DNA from: Stereum hirsutum FP-91666 SS1
Lineage: Eukaryota; Basidiomycota; Agaricomycetes; Russulales; Stereaceae
Direction: 5' to 3'
DNA length: 64,000 bases
Assembly: GCF_000264905.1 (NCBI RefSeq)
Contig: NW_006763133.1
Location: 2,675,152 to 2,739,151, forward strand
The notes beneath the pieces were generated by a model. That model saw only the letters and a list, made by a program, of their open reading frames with translations, did not search any database and was not told where the DNA came from. The first letter of the stretch is position 1. Every line of letters starts with the position of its first letter. This document shows, in pieces, positions 46,819 through 59,703 of the stretch. The translations under genes were made by a program, and so were the position numbers.

Positions 46819-49800
46819 CGTGCTGTGACTCGGAGTACTAGATGGGCAATAAGTCTCTCGAAGGTGATAATGATGAGGTGTGGTACAGAGGTGTTATGGG
46901 GCAGCAACGCGACTGAAGAGGAAACACGTCTGCGACAACCGCGTTCGGTCCAATAAAAGGGGTGAAATAGGGGCCTACAAGGCCGTGTGACCTGAGGTGA
47001 CCTGGCGGAAGAAGGAACGAGAATGTTCTGGTAGATTTTCCCACGAAATCCGAGCGCCACAGTGGCGTACCGAAAGCTCCTTGCTTCAGGATTTTCCACT
47101 GCTAGACCCCAGAAGTCATATATGTTCATGAAAGTAGCATGACAGCTCCTGTGTGCATAGTGCTACATATATCTCGAGAATGGCAGCCGCGGATCCCACA
47201 CAAAGCTCTGTAGCAACCCCTCAAAATCGACACCAGCTTCATGGACCAACAAAGTCAGTGAAGTCGCATGAGGAGCATCGAAACATGTGCATGAAAACAA
47301 AGAGCGATCGATAAGTCATAGTGGTATAAGAGCACCTGTAAATAACTTATAAAGGCACGATGAAACCGATCAGCAGTCCGAGCTCCGCTGTCCTTGTGTT
47401 GTCGTCGTCCGTAGACGATCGGACCCTCGAATGACGGAAGAAGGCCAAAGCTCCGAGACATTACGGGTCCCTGAGGGTCACTGACCACCTTCGATTGCTC
47501 GGCGAAGATGGTCGAGTCAGGAGTCAAGCCTACATCGGAATTCGGTCAACTTTCCGAACAGTAGTGCAGTCGTAGTCGGTGTTCGAACCTGGAGAAGTGG
47601 ACTGAGTGAATGCGAACAAGATAAGCAGCCCATACAGCGGAGAAGGATGCGTGAGACAGGGACGACGCACGAGTAACTCGCTAAAATACACTGCAGATGG
47701 AAGATGAGCCATGGAACTCGATTCAGGGCAATGTATCCGGATAGGGAGAAGTGTCTCGCAGTGATCGCTGAGAGATAGATAGAGATACTAGATAGAGCCA
47801 GGGATTGCAAAGTAGTGAAGTTAGGTTAGTAGCTGTGCTGACCATCAAGTAACGCAGGGAGGTAGATCGATGGTGACCGCCGATGGGGCTCTGAACCATG
47901 CTTAGCTTGCAGACGACATAAAGTCTGAATGAGATGTTTAGAGCAGATTCACAATATCTCTAGTGCCAGATCTGCTGACGAGGCTGGATGGAATAAATCG
48001 CCTTAGTGGAGAAATTCTTGTTGATTGTTAGCGCATCGCAAGCGCCCCCGCTACTTTAGCTGCAGCTGGGATGAAAAGAGACAACGTCTCTTATCTCGAA
48101 TCAGAGAGCATGGTCCGAGCCGAAGCTCAGTGTCCTGGTTATCTAGACTCGTCGCAGGCCGAGTAAAGTCCTATGGAAAACTGCGACAGAGATCGTAGTG
48201 CAACAAGGGAAGAACGAACCGATATCAGCGTGCAGATGAGAGATTATTCCACAGAATGCTTGTGTATGGAAGAGAGCATCGGTTTTCGAGTCTTCCAGCC
48301 AAGTCTACCGGCCTGCGACTTCTAAAGAGACCAAGAAATGGATAAGAATTCTGATACATGTCGGTTCTGCGGGCTAAAAGTTACCGCATGCACACTACTC
48401 ACCGCCACTAGTGGTACTGTCGATCCAGGCAGACAATCAAGGACAAGCTACGTCGGCCGCGGACGATCTATGATAGACGTCGTTCTGACCGGAATGTAGC
48501 GCAAGCTTCGCAGGAGCTACTTGCAAAGCCTGTGGACACTTACACCATTGATCTTGGTCTTGCATGTCTTCAGATGTATCCTCGAATGTAAGTAACCGCA
48601 GCTGGGTTAGACGAGGAGTAGGCCAAGAGTTGTTTGATGAAAGTGGCCGCAGCGACTAATCCAAAAATACGACCACCATCGTACACGTGAATTTAGCTCA
48701 GCACTCACATGTACTCACAGAGAAGGGTTCAGATTAGGCAACTTCCAGGAAGGTGAGAAGGCCGAAGATGTTTAAGGGTATGTTGATTACGAGCCGCAGT
48801 CTGGAAGAGCAAGAGACGTGATCAGATGACAAAAGAAAGGTAGCAAAGGATACCGGAGCGGAAACATACGGAAGCGCGAGGTAATATTAGCTTTCTGAGG
48901 TCGAGGACGAACAAGCAGGCTGGTCGGATTATTTAAAACAAGCGAACATGAATGCACCCTCGTCGTGGTGGCCGTGGGGCGGCACGAGAAAAATGGGTGC
49001 AGACGAGAATTGCTGACGGTACGGACATGCGTGGTCGGGCAGGTCTAGCGTCATGAGTATGTGTATCGAAGTATCGGCACGTCCCACGAGAGACTCGTGC
49101 TCTGAAGAATATCCAATGGAGGCGTTGATGGATGTTGATCGTCTCGGAGGAGAGATCTAAGCGGAAGGCGACGCCGGCATTTGCCCTGCATTTGCCTCCG
49201 TCGCACGTCATAAACCGGACTGAACCAGCCTTTGAGCACGCTCGAACTGGGAGCGAAGCGCGCCCGTTCATTTCTTTGTCTCTTCCATCCGCATATAAAG
49301 GGCGCTGTCCTCGAACGTTTCAGCGATGCAACCCATCGACACCAGCCCTCTTCTTCGGCTCCTACACAGCGTGCCTGATCCGCTTCCGTCCCTTTCATCA
49401 TATATAAAGCATTCGTTCATCTTTCCGAGGCCATCTTGTCCGCCCCTCCTTGCCACACCCCAAGAATTCTAGTACTCTATACTTCATGTGTCGCCGTATA
49501 GCGTGAGGGCCATCCATGTGCTTTTTGTTTCCTTTTGCTCATCCGTCACAGTGAAGGTACCAAATGGGCCCGTTGTGGTGTACGTTCGCCCACATAAACA
49601 TCTCGATCTGGTCCGTATACACTCGGTCTAATATCACCGTCTTGCAGCACTTTCAGCGCCACTTAGTGGTGGCTATTATGGACTGCAACGCAAGTCATTG
49701 TGAACGTAGTGTCCTTCATCCAAAAGGCTGCCGCGATTCCAGCTGCATCAGGGTATGTCTCTCTTGCTTCCTGTGGTGGTCTTTGTCTCAGGTACTCAAA

Positions 49801-52800
49801 GACATACTTCACGGCTTCGCCGTCTCGCAGGATTACGGCGCAGATGTTCAAAAAGTCATCGACACAGTGAACGATGACTGTTTCCAGTGTCGTGCAGCAG
49901 CTGCACGCCGCTGAACGTCCTCGTCTGCATGATCCGAACTCATCAGTGGTCGCCCATCAATCGAATTGCTCCATTCCGGAACGTATGCATGGATTTTTGA
50001 TTCACTCAGCTTTTCCACGGAACCCATACATCCTCGGATGCCGACATTCTCTCGTTGGTTATGCGTATCCTGTCTTCATAACGACTACAATAACGGCAAG
50101 CATTGTACATTATTTAATCCAATCGCACGCACATCCATCGCTTTATTGTACCTATCACCACCGTCCTCCTTGCACTGTACAACATATACCTCCCGCATCG
50201 TCAACATTACCGTCCGCATAATGATCCACACTGCACTGTATATTCTATCTGCTTCACGCTATCGTAACACGATTGTCCATGTGGACCTGCACAGTTTTGT
50301 CCCGCCAAGTGCCTCTCGCATACTTAGCTGTGAAAGCATTCTTTTTCCGGCGTCGAAAAAGTACAAGGTCATATGGGCGGCGTGGTTCTCATTTGAGACC
50401 CGACAGTCCCTGCCCAACTTTCCTCGGTGGTTTGCCACATGGGGAGATGCTGTCATTCTCGCTGTCTCGGTGCCTTGAAAATTCTTGAGAAGAATTGACT
50501 GTCATCTGCACCAGTCTTCCGACCATCTCATCCTATCCAGAACACCCTTCCATGTTTGGTTCGAGACTGTTCGAGCACAACCAATAAGGGAAGAAGTTTT
50601 ATTAGGATCGGTTCTGCCACACTTTGTACCCGGATGAAGATAAGCTTATGCAGTCAATAGTTAGATATGCAACCACATCGAAGCAGAAGAATCAGAAACA
50701 GAGAGCGTCGCGAGAAGATCCCGTCACTCGGTCAAGCTGCCACGCCACAGCGCATCACATCCAACCGCGTGACGGTGTTTATTATCGTGAACCTCGCATC
50801 GTATTCTGGTTGGACTCCTAGAGCACTTATAGACCCATATAGTGCAGCTGCAATCCCTGGGGAGACTTCTTCATTGAACAATTACCTTTCAGAAATAGTT
50901 CATGCGCCGATCTAAGTAGAGCAGACGCCATACTGGAGCGGTATCCGAAGCCTCCGAGGCGTAATGTGACGGCCCACTCGAGACAATGCGATCGTAAGAA
51001 CGTTCAAGTTAGCACGGAGGAGACTAGGAGAAGCGCAAAGTCTGCTGTAGATGACTCAACCTTCGAGACAAGTTGCCTTCTGAAGCTCCGTACGCGGTAG
51101 CCTGATGATCCGAAGACAGAAAATTCGGCTTGAGCTTGTGGTCTCGGCGTGAGGTACCTTGCCAGTGGGATACAACATCGATGTCCGCGTTCAGTCCGCC
51201 AGTACCGGTTCGCAAGTTTAAGATGTCTCGATTCGGACCTGTGGCATACGATCTAAGTGTAGAACAAACTTCCATTCAACAACCCGAGAATCAATGACGA
51301 AGATACAATGTATGGCGTACCTGTGTCTTGTTTCTGAAAGCCCAGAAGGTACGCGGTGCACGAACGAACGGGAACGTGCTGTCAGGAAGACAGCAGACAG
51401 CGCGTTATGATGCAAGCGGTATAAAACGCACGTCCTCTCGCCCAGGTGACTATCGGAGTCAGATCATCCGACGGTGGCGTAACCACCTGTAACCACTCAC
51501 ATGGTGATGTGAGGCATCGTAAAAGGCTACTGGCATTGGCGAAACATCCCAGTGAAAGTGTGAGGATCAGCACCGTGGTCGCGAATAACGCTTGCAAGCC
51601 CGAGACAAGAGAGACAGCGCGAGAGTCGTTCGGTTCGATTTTTTGCGCGTTTCGGTGTAAGCCCAGGAGCGTCAACGTAGGAAGCCCGTTCGATTCCGTC
51701 TGTCATGGCACGTTCGTGAAAAATGCAACTGGGCATCGGAACACTGACTTCACCTCAAGACTATGGTTATTTTTATGAACGGATAACAGTAAGATCTACG
51801 CACACTTCGCTTCTCGAAGTCCTCGTCCCGTGGGTACACTTGTGCAGGGTGGCGCAAACAGCCGCCGGCCTAAAGCCTGTGCGTGGTCATCTGAGACGTC
51901 AGGGGATCAAGATGAGGGGCAGAAGGACCAAGAGCTTGAACCTGAGTGAACTAAGGTCGATGGCCGGACATGTCCTCTTCGTGCCCCATGCACATAACGG
52001 AGACGGTATTTCGTGAGATATCTTGGGGATTGGTAGGGGTGGATACCAGGGTGGAATACGTGAGAAACCACATCTTATGGCAAAAAGGATGAGGGGAGCT
52101 CCGTTATGTTGCGCCCAAATACGAGGCTAACAACCATTGCGTGAAACATCACACCGAATATCTGATGCTCTGGGCTGACCCTACCGGTATAGAACTGGTC
52201 ATAACATGCACACACGGCGTGCGACAGTGTACTTACCGCCATCGGGACTTGGACTTGAGCACTGGTCCTTGACTACGGATCACGCAAGGGGAAAGGCGGA
52301 AGTCCTCTATTTGTCGAGATTTGGGCCGACCCATCGTCTATCTTGACCGTGACGCCCCAGTTGTTTCCTTCATTCGATTGGACATTCCACAGGGCAGGGC
52401 CGAGCCATGGTAGTCCGCTTGCTTCTACCCAGGGAAGTTGTGAGATGGCGATGTGTAGCGGAGGTCGTGCCGATCAATCAGACCGTCTAGAGCGAACAAT
52501 GACACCAGTCAGAACAAGTGAGTGACCGAGTCTTTCTTGGAGATATGAAAATTGCCCAAGGCAGAAAAGCTATGACATACGCACGCTAAACCCGAAGCAA
52601 TTGAACTGTCGACCACTACGAAGCTAACGGATACACGGAAGTAGGAACGCCAGCAGTGCCCACCTATACTCCAAGCGTTCTTCGGATCAACGTTCCTTGC
52701 CAGCTGAGAGTCCTCGACCCGGGCTTCCAAGCTAGCTTGAAGTACCACCCCGGATGGAACGGGTTACCTCCAACCGCTGGAAAGAGATAAGGCCGAGAAG

Positions 52801-54624
52801 GAAGCCTACACCGGCGCCACACATCTGCACTTATAAGACCCGAACATACAGCGCAACTCCCGCGTCCGCTCGGGTTGTAGACATTATGTCCGGTACCGTT
52901 AACGCTTTTCTGTGAAACGAGATCAAGATTGTGAGGTCAGAATCAATCATTGCCAGCGTAGGAAGAAATGGGACAGCTCGTACTATTTGTTTGCTCCCTC
53001 CGAACGCTAAGACCGTCATTCGGTGATAGGGCTGAGTCGAGATTCCGGACGCCCTCGAGTGGAAGGGTCTGGGAGGAATATAGCTCGGAGCGACGGGCCT
53101 GAACCAACTGACGCTTTGTCTCAAGCGGTGGCTAGGATCACATTTTAATTCATCAAGACGGCATTAGTGACAAGGTGCAACACAGCGGTGAACATACCTC
53201 GGTCAGACTCTAGACATTGGCCTTGCACTTTTGGGTCAGGGTGGCGTGATGCGGTGCTCACAAGCACTATTTGTTCAGTCACTGGTACTAAGAAACGCAT
53301 GAGGCAGAATTCGACAGCTGACCCATGACGACTGCGCTTCCTTTCCCCAAAGGTTCAACCAACAGGAAGATCGTCAGCTGGGCAAAGAATTCGATGGTTT
53401 CTGTACGGTTGTTCCAGACCGAGCGGAAGACATGTAGAGGGGTAGGAGAAATAGGACTCGGAAGCAACGCCACAAACTTTGTCCACAGGAACCACAATCA
53501 GAATTCACAGTAGAGCGTCAACTGATGAGAACAGTGTGGGGCTCCACACATACTAAATCCCACTTACGCCCACATCATAGCCTAGATCCCGAATTCGTAC
53601 TATCCTTGCATGGATGCAAATGGCACACATGCCAACGCCGAGGATCCCCATACGAAACAGTACAAGTCCCGCCTTCCGAGCTCCAAAGATCGCCTTGAAG
53701 ACTTGAGCAATACTGATGATGATGTCAATGTGTATGGCGTATAGTGACGATGTCGGGACTGCAACTTGCCTGGTGTAGAGAAAATGGCGTAATACCTGTC
53801 TCATGACGAAGTACACCGTTCGTCCTACACATAGATCAGTTCATAGTGGGCATCAGAGCTTCAAGAGGCGTACGTACCAGCCTGCGAGTCGATCTGACCG
53901 ATGTTCAGGATCGGAAATGTGCCCAAAGCCAGTTTAATTTCAAACGCAGAACGACAAGCCATCGCAACGCCACACATCCAGCTATCGACTAGCTGAGATA
54001 CGAATGCACCGAATGGAATACTCTGACGGCGAAGTCGGCATATCATTTATCTCTTGAAGGGGTTAAGAACAATGTGTCACGACCTTCACACCTCTCGCAA
54101 TCACTTCGGGCAGTTCAGATGCGGAGATGATACATTTGGACCCCGTTACAATGTCGACAAGGGTCCGCAAGAAGTGAGATGGCACCTTGTACGCCATCCA
54201 TTAGGACCTACCGCAGTCAAACCAAAGCCACCGTGCACTCTAGACTTGGATATACGCCAAGAAGCAACCTCGAACTGAGCAGGCAAGACGATTTTCCAGT
54301 ATTAAGGACCTCCAAGGAGCAACCCGGAAGTGAATCCGTCGAACAAGGCGCCACTTCGTTGCCAGAAGCTAGTGTTGACTCCATCCAGAGAAGGCGGTCG
54401 TTGCCCCTGGGATAAAACTGGTGACCACCTTGACCATGGTTCGTCAAGCCAGACCGAACGGGGTGCATTTTGCCGCGACGCCAGCGGGAAAGCCGGGGGC
54501 CAGTATCCCAGCATAGACATGCCACAAAAGCGGATCCACCAACTTCGCAAACCGATAGTATTGGCACTCCTCCTAACACGACGACTTTCTAGAACCTCTA
54601 CATCAGGAACCTCATAACAACATT
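46819..54624. other. gene-poor region of 7.8 kb, no gene supported
   Basis: I could not assemble any complete gene here on either strand. Open frames are short (at most about 170 codons). Several minus-strand pieces look mildly coding-like because they are hydrophobic and balanced in composition, for example LVSGLQALFATTVLILTLSL near 51600, IHIDIIISIAQVFKAIFGAR near 53700 and SQLVDSWMCGVAMACRSAFE near 53960. They could be exons of diverged multi-pass membrane proteins or relics. No transposase, reverse transcriptase, long terminal repeat, tRNA or rRNA is visible. Confidence 0.5.
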
Positions 54625-55237
54625 CTAGTGAGCGTGGTTCTTGTGGTGCTCTGCAACAAAAAAAAATAGAACGGGGGTATCAGATCGCCATAATATGCTT
54701 CCCAGCAACACATCAAAGAGATACAGATGATTCGGGAACGTACTCAAGTGCACTGCACACAAAAATTCAACCAACCAACCCGTATGTTAGTCACTATACC
54801 AGAAGGTGAGATGGGATGAGAACGCACTCTGGTAGTCAAGAGTATACCCGATCCCGAAAATGCCAAGCATCATCCACGCAATGGGGGCAGCGGACGCGTT
54901 CTTGCCATTGAAGAAACGGGCTTTGAGGCCGCCGAATGCGGGAGGAGGCGCACGGCCCTTGGGAAGCTTGCCGTAGAAGTTGACGAGCGGGGTGAGGTCA
55001 CCGCCCTGACCGGCAGACTATCCACAGAGGTGCGTCGATGCGAAAGTAGAGTGCCATGCAAAAGAAACAAACAAAGTATCGTGAGTTGTTGAGTATACAT
55101 GGTATGAACCCGGATGTGCTCGGGAGGTCGCAGGAGCAGTGGTAAGTTGTTGCAAGACTCACGAGGATGGTGGGGGAAGCGATTTTGGGCGGGACAAGGC
55201 CACCGAGCTGTTGACGACGAATAGGAGAGGCGCGCAT
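54625..55237 (-). CDS. ATP17: mitochondrial ATP synthase subunit f
   Basis: Four exons (55163..55237, 54828..55017, 54744..54752, 54625..54650) encode about 99 residues. Subunit f is a single-pass component of the F0 membrane part of ATP synthase. The start MRASPIRRQQLGGLVPPKIA is followed by GGDLTPLVNFYGKLPKGRAP, then the membrane helix IAWMMLGIFGIGYTLDYQ and the conserved matrix tail M-H-L-K-H-H-K-N-H-A-H. The tail is only complete if a 9-nt exon (54744..54752) with consensus splice sites is included, which supports that exon strongly. Confidence 0.92.
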
Positions 55238-56925
55238 GATGCAAGGAAGGGATACGGACGCTGTCGGGGACAATGAGGAAGGGCGTGTGCTGGATGCAGC
55301 AACCGTCGAGGAGGACTGTTTGTCCCGAGCAAACAACGGCCGTATTCGGAGCACCGTTCGTGCCACGCCGCTGGCTCCGAACGTGCCACTGCAATGCGGT
55401 AAAGACATAACAAACCATGATTTCCCTCAAATTTGCCCTCGCATAGGAAGGGGTCAACCAATCATAGTATGAATCAGGTCAAGACAATCCGGGCGAGTGC
55501 TTCTTTGCTACATATATATTTTACGGATTTTTCTGTTATGCCCTGGCCATCACTGGCAGCTTCGCACCGTGACTCTATCCTCGCCTGACTCTCCTGATGA
55601 TTTGGTGTTCTGGGTTTTTGAAATCAATTTACAGCATTTTACGAATGACCGCAAGCACCGGCTTCATGGCTTCCAACATGCATTCTTTTGTCTCGAGAGC
55701 GAGGTCGAATGCATATCTCGCCTCAGACTCCGAGAATCAAGTTTCCCCTCGGCGGGCTCCCATCCGTTTCCTGCGCCTCGAAGGCAAATTCCCAGTTGCT
55801 CGCCTGGTTGGTATTATTTGGCAGAGGTACACCAAGTACATACAATCGTTCGTGGGACCTATGCACACATTACGCATGCTATACAGCACCTTTCCTCAAT
55901 GGAAGCGCCTCCTCCAAGGTTTCACTCGTACTGCTATTGCGCTTCCTCGAGGCTATGTCGGTCTACGGACACCGCTTAGGATCACATACTTTACGGCGAC
56001 CTGATACTCTGACTCCATCCGACCACTAGTTGCCACGAACCTGGATGATTCAGATGGACTATAGTCTGTGTCGTTTAAGAAGCCCGTCTGCAACTTGACA
56101 GACAGTTTCCGAACGGATATGATGTGTTATACAGCCATCGATTGCACAGCGTTCGGTTGATTGCAAAAGAGGTCTATACTCGTCTCATGGAGAGTGGAGG
56201 AGCTGAGGAGCAAAAGTGGCCGGCGGCTTATGTGCTGTATGCGGCGGTGGACGTTCTGCGCCCTTTTATACATGTAGGTGTGTAAGGGTCAGTCAGGCTT
56301 AGCCATTCAAACTTTCCCCCGTCTACTATTTATTTAATGTACTTCGAAGGAAAGATTTGTCACCTAAGATAAAGTCTGCGTTGATTAATATTGAACATCA
56401 TGTAGAACTGACTAAGCTTACTTCTTGCAATGGAGCATGGGGATGTCTGTTATAAATTGCCCGGGTGATAAAGGCGTCTACGCGCTATTTTGGAACCATG
56501 CTTACCTTCCTCCGTATTGGTATAGTGCCATGTTGAGCGAATGACAGGCCGATTCTCGAACAAGACATGGGAGATCCTGCAAAAATGTTGAGGTCATGGT
56601 GAAGACATTCCATATGCTATCGTGCAGTATGAGTGCAAAAAGTCACAGCGTTGAAGCTGAAGGTGACGAAGGAAAAGGTCATAAATAGATGACGATGAGC
56701 GTCCCGTTTTTGGAAAGCCAAAGCAAAAGAAAATATGCATGCAGGAGGCGGCGAGACCGGGTGAAGGGACGGGTATGCAAGTAACGAAGATATTACAACG
56801 ACAACAGCGACGACTTGAACGAACCGATGATGGCGATTTACAGCTCCACCCAGACTCGTCAACGGCAGAAGAAAGTCTCCCCCTCTAGGTTGTTAAAACA
56901 CGACGACCGACGTCAGCCCACATCC
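55238..56925. other. intergenic, one weak open region
   Basis: About 1.7 kb between ATP17 and SHR3. The only notable coding-like part is 55497-56029, listed separately. The rest (56030-56925) holds no supported gene. Confidence 0.45.
55597..56004 (+). CDS. possible small hypothetical protein
   Basis: An uninterrupted plus-strand frame of 135 codons, or 120 from the internal ATG at 55642. It is basic and mildly hydrophobic (FPVARLVGIIWQRYTKYIQS), with no recognised domain. All three plus-strand frames are open here, so composition rather than coding may explain it. Low confidence. Confidence 0.2.
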   Translation: MIWCSGFLKSIYSILRMTASTGFMASNMHSFVSRARSNAYLASDSENQVSPRRAPIRFLRLEGKFPVARLVGIIWQRYTKYIQSFVGPMHTLRMLYSTFPQWKRLLQGFTRTAIALPRGYVGLRTPLRITYFTAT

Positions 56926-57917
56926 TCATCGCCGTTTTGGCTTTAACGACCCCTTCAGCTTGTCTTCCTTCTCCTTCTCCGTCGTTTCTACCACCGACAT
57001 CTTCTCTGGGATCTCTGGTGTGACCGCTTCAGAAGAAAGCTCTCCCGCTCTCGAATCCGACCTTGACTCTTCTCCTCTCAAGCTTTCCTCCTCGTCTTCA
57101 TCATCCCGCTCCGCCCACCACCGACCGGCTTGAAAAACCATCACGCCTGTGAGCGCGACGCTGCAGACCAGATGTTTTGATGCGAGGTCGAGTGTCGCCA
57201 CTTTTAGTGCTTCCGGGAAAGAGGCGGTGGAAATTGATGGTGATAACGTGGAGAAGTTTGACAGGAGGTCTGGCGGAATGGACGCGAAAATGCATGTTAG
57301 TTGCCACGTTATCGAGTCCCTTTCAATAGTCCTGCTAAAAGCAAGGGGACATACTGGGAATGACAGAGTAGATGTAGACACCAACTGCCGTGCAATATAG
57401 GACTGTATGACATAGCAGAAACAAAGTATCAGCAATACTGATCTGACAAAGTTGAACTATCCGAGAAGAGAAAAGACTCACAAGCACTTCCACCGTCAAA
57501 CATCAAGTTCCCAGCAGCACCATCTAACAGACTCCACAGGATGGCGGTTCCGCCGAGTACAGTGATGCCTACGGCAAGGTTTGCAAACCATCCGAAGAAT
57601 GAAGGCCCTTTAGTGAGGATGTGGTAGTACAATGCTGCCGTGGCAAGGTGTTCATCTGTCACAGGTCCTTTCCACAGTGTGAGGGAGTCCGCAATCCAAT
57701 GAGTAAACAAGAGCCCTGTTTCGTAGCATTGTTATGGTCCGCGAGATGGTGGTAACGAAGAGAGGTGTTGGCGAGACCACGAAGCACAGAAGCAAGCGTG
57801 AGGAGACCGCAATACCAATATCCGTCAGCTCACACATGGCCGTACTCACGAAGCACAAAAAAACATACCGAGAAGAAAAGACGTAGCACAAATGATGACA
57901 CTAATCCGGAGAGCCAT
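56926..57917 (-). CDS. SHR3: ER membrane chaperone SHR3
   Basis: Four exons (57869..57917, 57482..57715, 57355..57402, 56926..57269) encode about 224 residues, the family size. SHR3 is an ER chaperone needed for amino-acid permeases to fold and leave the ER. The family pattern is visible: FTHWIADSLTLWKGPVTDEH in the first luminal loop, several membrane helices (WFANLAVGITVLGGTAILW, LYCTAVGVYIYSVIP, LVCSVALTGVMVFQAGRWWA), LMFDGGSAFLY, and a charged cytosolic tail ending in KGSLKPKRR. The first exon is 49 nt. The first intron (152 nt) is long for this window. It diverges from the RsfS-like gene with 229 bp between start codons. Confidence 0.92.
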
Positions 57918-58146
57918 AACCAGGAAGATGAGAGAGAAGAGGGTGAAGCAAGCGCTCTACCGTCCGGCCTGTGATTGCAAGGCTTTCGTGGATGAAGTGC
58001 TGCGTGCCGCCAAGACGCGTCGAAAACATTCATCGGACGCTCTTCTACACTAACTTGTACGTCACCTCGTCGACTTAGCGTTCCAAGCCTTCTAATATCC
58101 TGCTCATTTTTCTCAACATTACTCAGAGCATCGGAGGTCATAAATC

Positions 58147-58961
58147 ATGCAAGCTGTCCGGCTGTCATCGCGCTCAGCGGCTCGATTCAAGCATGGCGTT
58201 CCACTCACCCTCACGCGAGCTCTGAGCACGCCCTCATCGTCGTCCGAACCGTCTCTAGCCTCGTTCTCCGCCTCTCAAAACCGTCAACCATGGTTCGTCG
58301 ACGATACTGAACCTATATACGCAACACCACGACCTCAATCCATCCGCAATTCTCCTGCGTTCTCACCACTCCTTCCGTCACTGCCTCCTACCATACCCGA
58401 CGAACTGAAAGAGCTTCACTCTGCGCTCGCACTTTCACCGCATCTGGAGCCTTCAGCACTTGTGGTAAGAAGGCCACTGCCTACTCCTCCAGGACCTCCT
58501 CCTCTAGAGGAACAATTGCCAAAGGGCAGGAGAAAGAGGGGTCGGACGTATGTCGGTGAGGGTGTAAGAGTTGGGAATGGGTTATTGGAAGGTGGTATTT
58601 GGAGTTGGGTTGTGCTTGCTCAGGTGCGTAGAAATGGCTCCATCGCCTCAAGTTGGCTCGTAAACAAGTTTCTCATTTGCTGTATGCAGGTGAAAGAAGG
58701 CACGGAGAATAGGGGCGCCATCGAATCGGTAGTGCGCATTGTACGGAAAACAGTAAGTCTGCCTCAGTCCGGTGCTCAGTAGACACGTCACTGACCAACT
58801 ACATATAGCTACTAGGCATGAACCCACCACTTCCACTTCCTCCGAATTCGAGGAGAAAGATCAGTGACGGCTGGGCTATGATAGACGCAGGCGACTTCGC
58901 GGTTCACGTCCTCAGTCTCGAGGCCAGGCTAAAATTCTTTACTGACCGGAGTCAGTGGTAG
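58147..58961 (+). CDS. mitochondrial RsfS/iojap-like protein
   Basis: Three exons (58147..58623, 58690..58752, 58809..58961) encode about 230 residues. The N-terminus (MQAVRLSSRSAARFKHGVPL) is basic and lacks acidic residues, as in mitochondrial presequences. The C-terminal part has the RsfS/DUF143 core: SDGWAMIDAGDFAVHVLSLE followed by A-R-x-x-F-F. RsfS (MALSU1 in animals) binds the mitochondrial large ribosomal subunit; in fungi a related domain is also found at the N-terminus of ATP25. The middle is proline-rich. Family name is moderately sure; the function in translation is by analogy. Confidence 0.8.
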
Positions 58962-59703
58962 ACTGGGTCTTGTCGTTGCATCCTGTGTGAGCGCTCCTTG
59001 GGGTAATATACTATCCGTCTGCGGAACGAGTAATAGTTTCTTTCGTGGGCATCCGAAGTATTCGCTTTCTTTCCTGCACAGTGGCACCGGCGCGCTACAC
59101 TTCTTCTCTGACTGGTTTGTGCCCTTACATGCTACTCGCAGGGCTTATCGACTTGGTCCCATTTGACTTGACCTGGCATAATCTAGGCGCGTAAACCTTG
59201 GCGGCCACGAGAACTGTGAGTGGCTCTAGAGGAAGTGGAATCACTCCACAGCTGTAGGCGCAGAAGTGGCGAGAAGAGACTACACGACTAGTTTAACGAG
59301 TTCTCGTTCATTCATAAGGACCATTTTGTTTCTATTCAGCTGCTTCAATGGTGAACAATATTCGAGGCGAAGAACTTAAGGAAATTCAACCTTCGCTCAG
59401 ACGTTTCGCCACTACGCCACACGAGGCTCGTAAGACTTTTCTCCCGCGCCACCCGCCGTATACGACGTCACCTCCCCGTCGTCGTTTGCTCCAAAGGTAA
59501 GAACGGAACCTCTCACATTCTGACGTCTCGCTGTGGGCCTCCAGGACCGCCGACGTCATATCAATCAAGGAGTCTCCATGTTCGACCTGTATAAATAAGA
59601 CCTCCGGGTCGCCTCACTGGCCATTCCCTCGCATCTTCCATCCACACATAACCACCAACTTATATCACTACTTATATCAACCACCCATACACATCATATC
59701 AAA
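58962..59703. other. intergenic, 3' flank and promoter
   Basis: 742 bp with no supported gene. The last 120 bp form the promoter of the gene at 59704. Confidence 0.5.
59589..59597 (+). promoter_or_regulatory. TATA box of the small Gly/Ala-rich gene
   Basis: GTATAAATAA lies about 110 bp upstream of the start codon at 59704 and is followed by a C/T-rich leader, the usual layout of highly expressed fungal genes. Confidence 0.6.

Noticed and set aside
51630..51700. GGTTCGA and GTTCGATTC strings resembling a tRNA T-loop
   Set aside because: No matching T-stem, acceptor stem or anticodon arm could be drawn.
55238..55472. Frames upstream of ATP17 on both strands
   Set aside because: Upstream promoter DNA; none joins to the subunit f exons or shows a domain.
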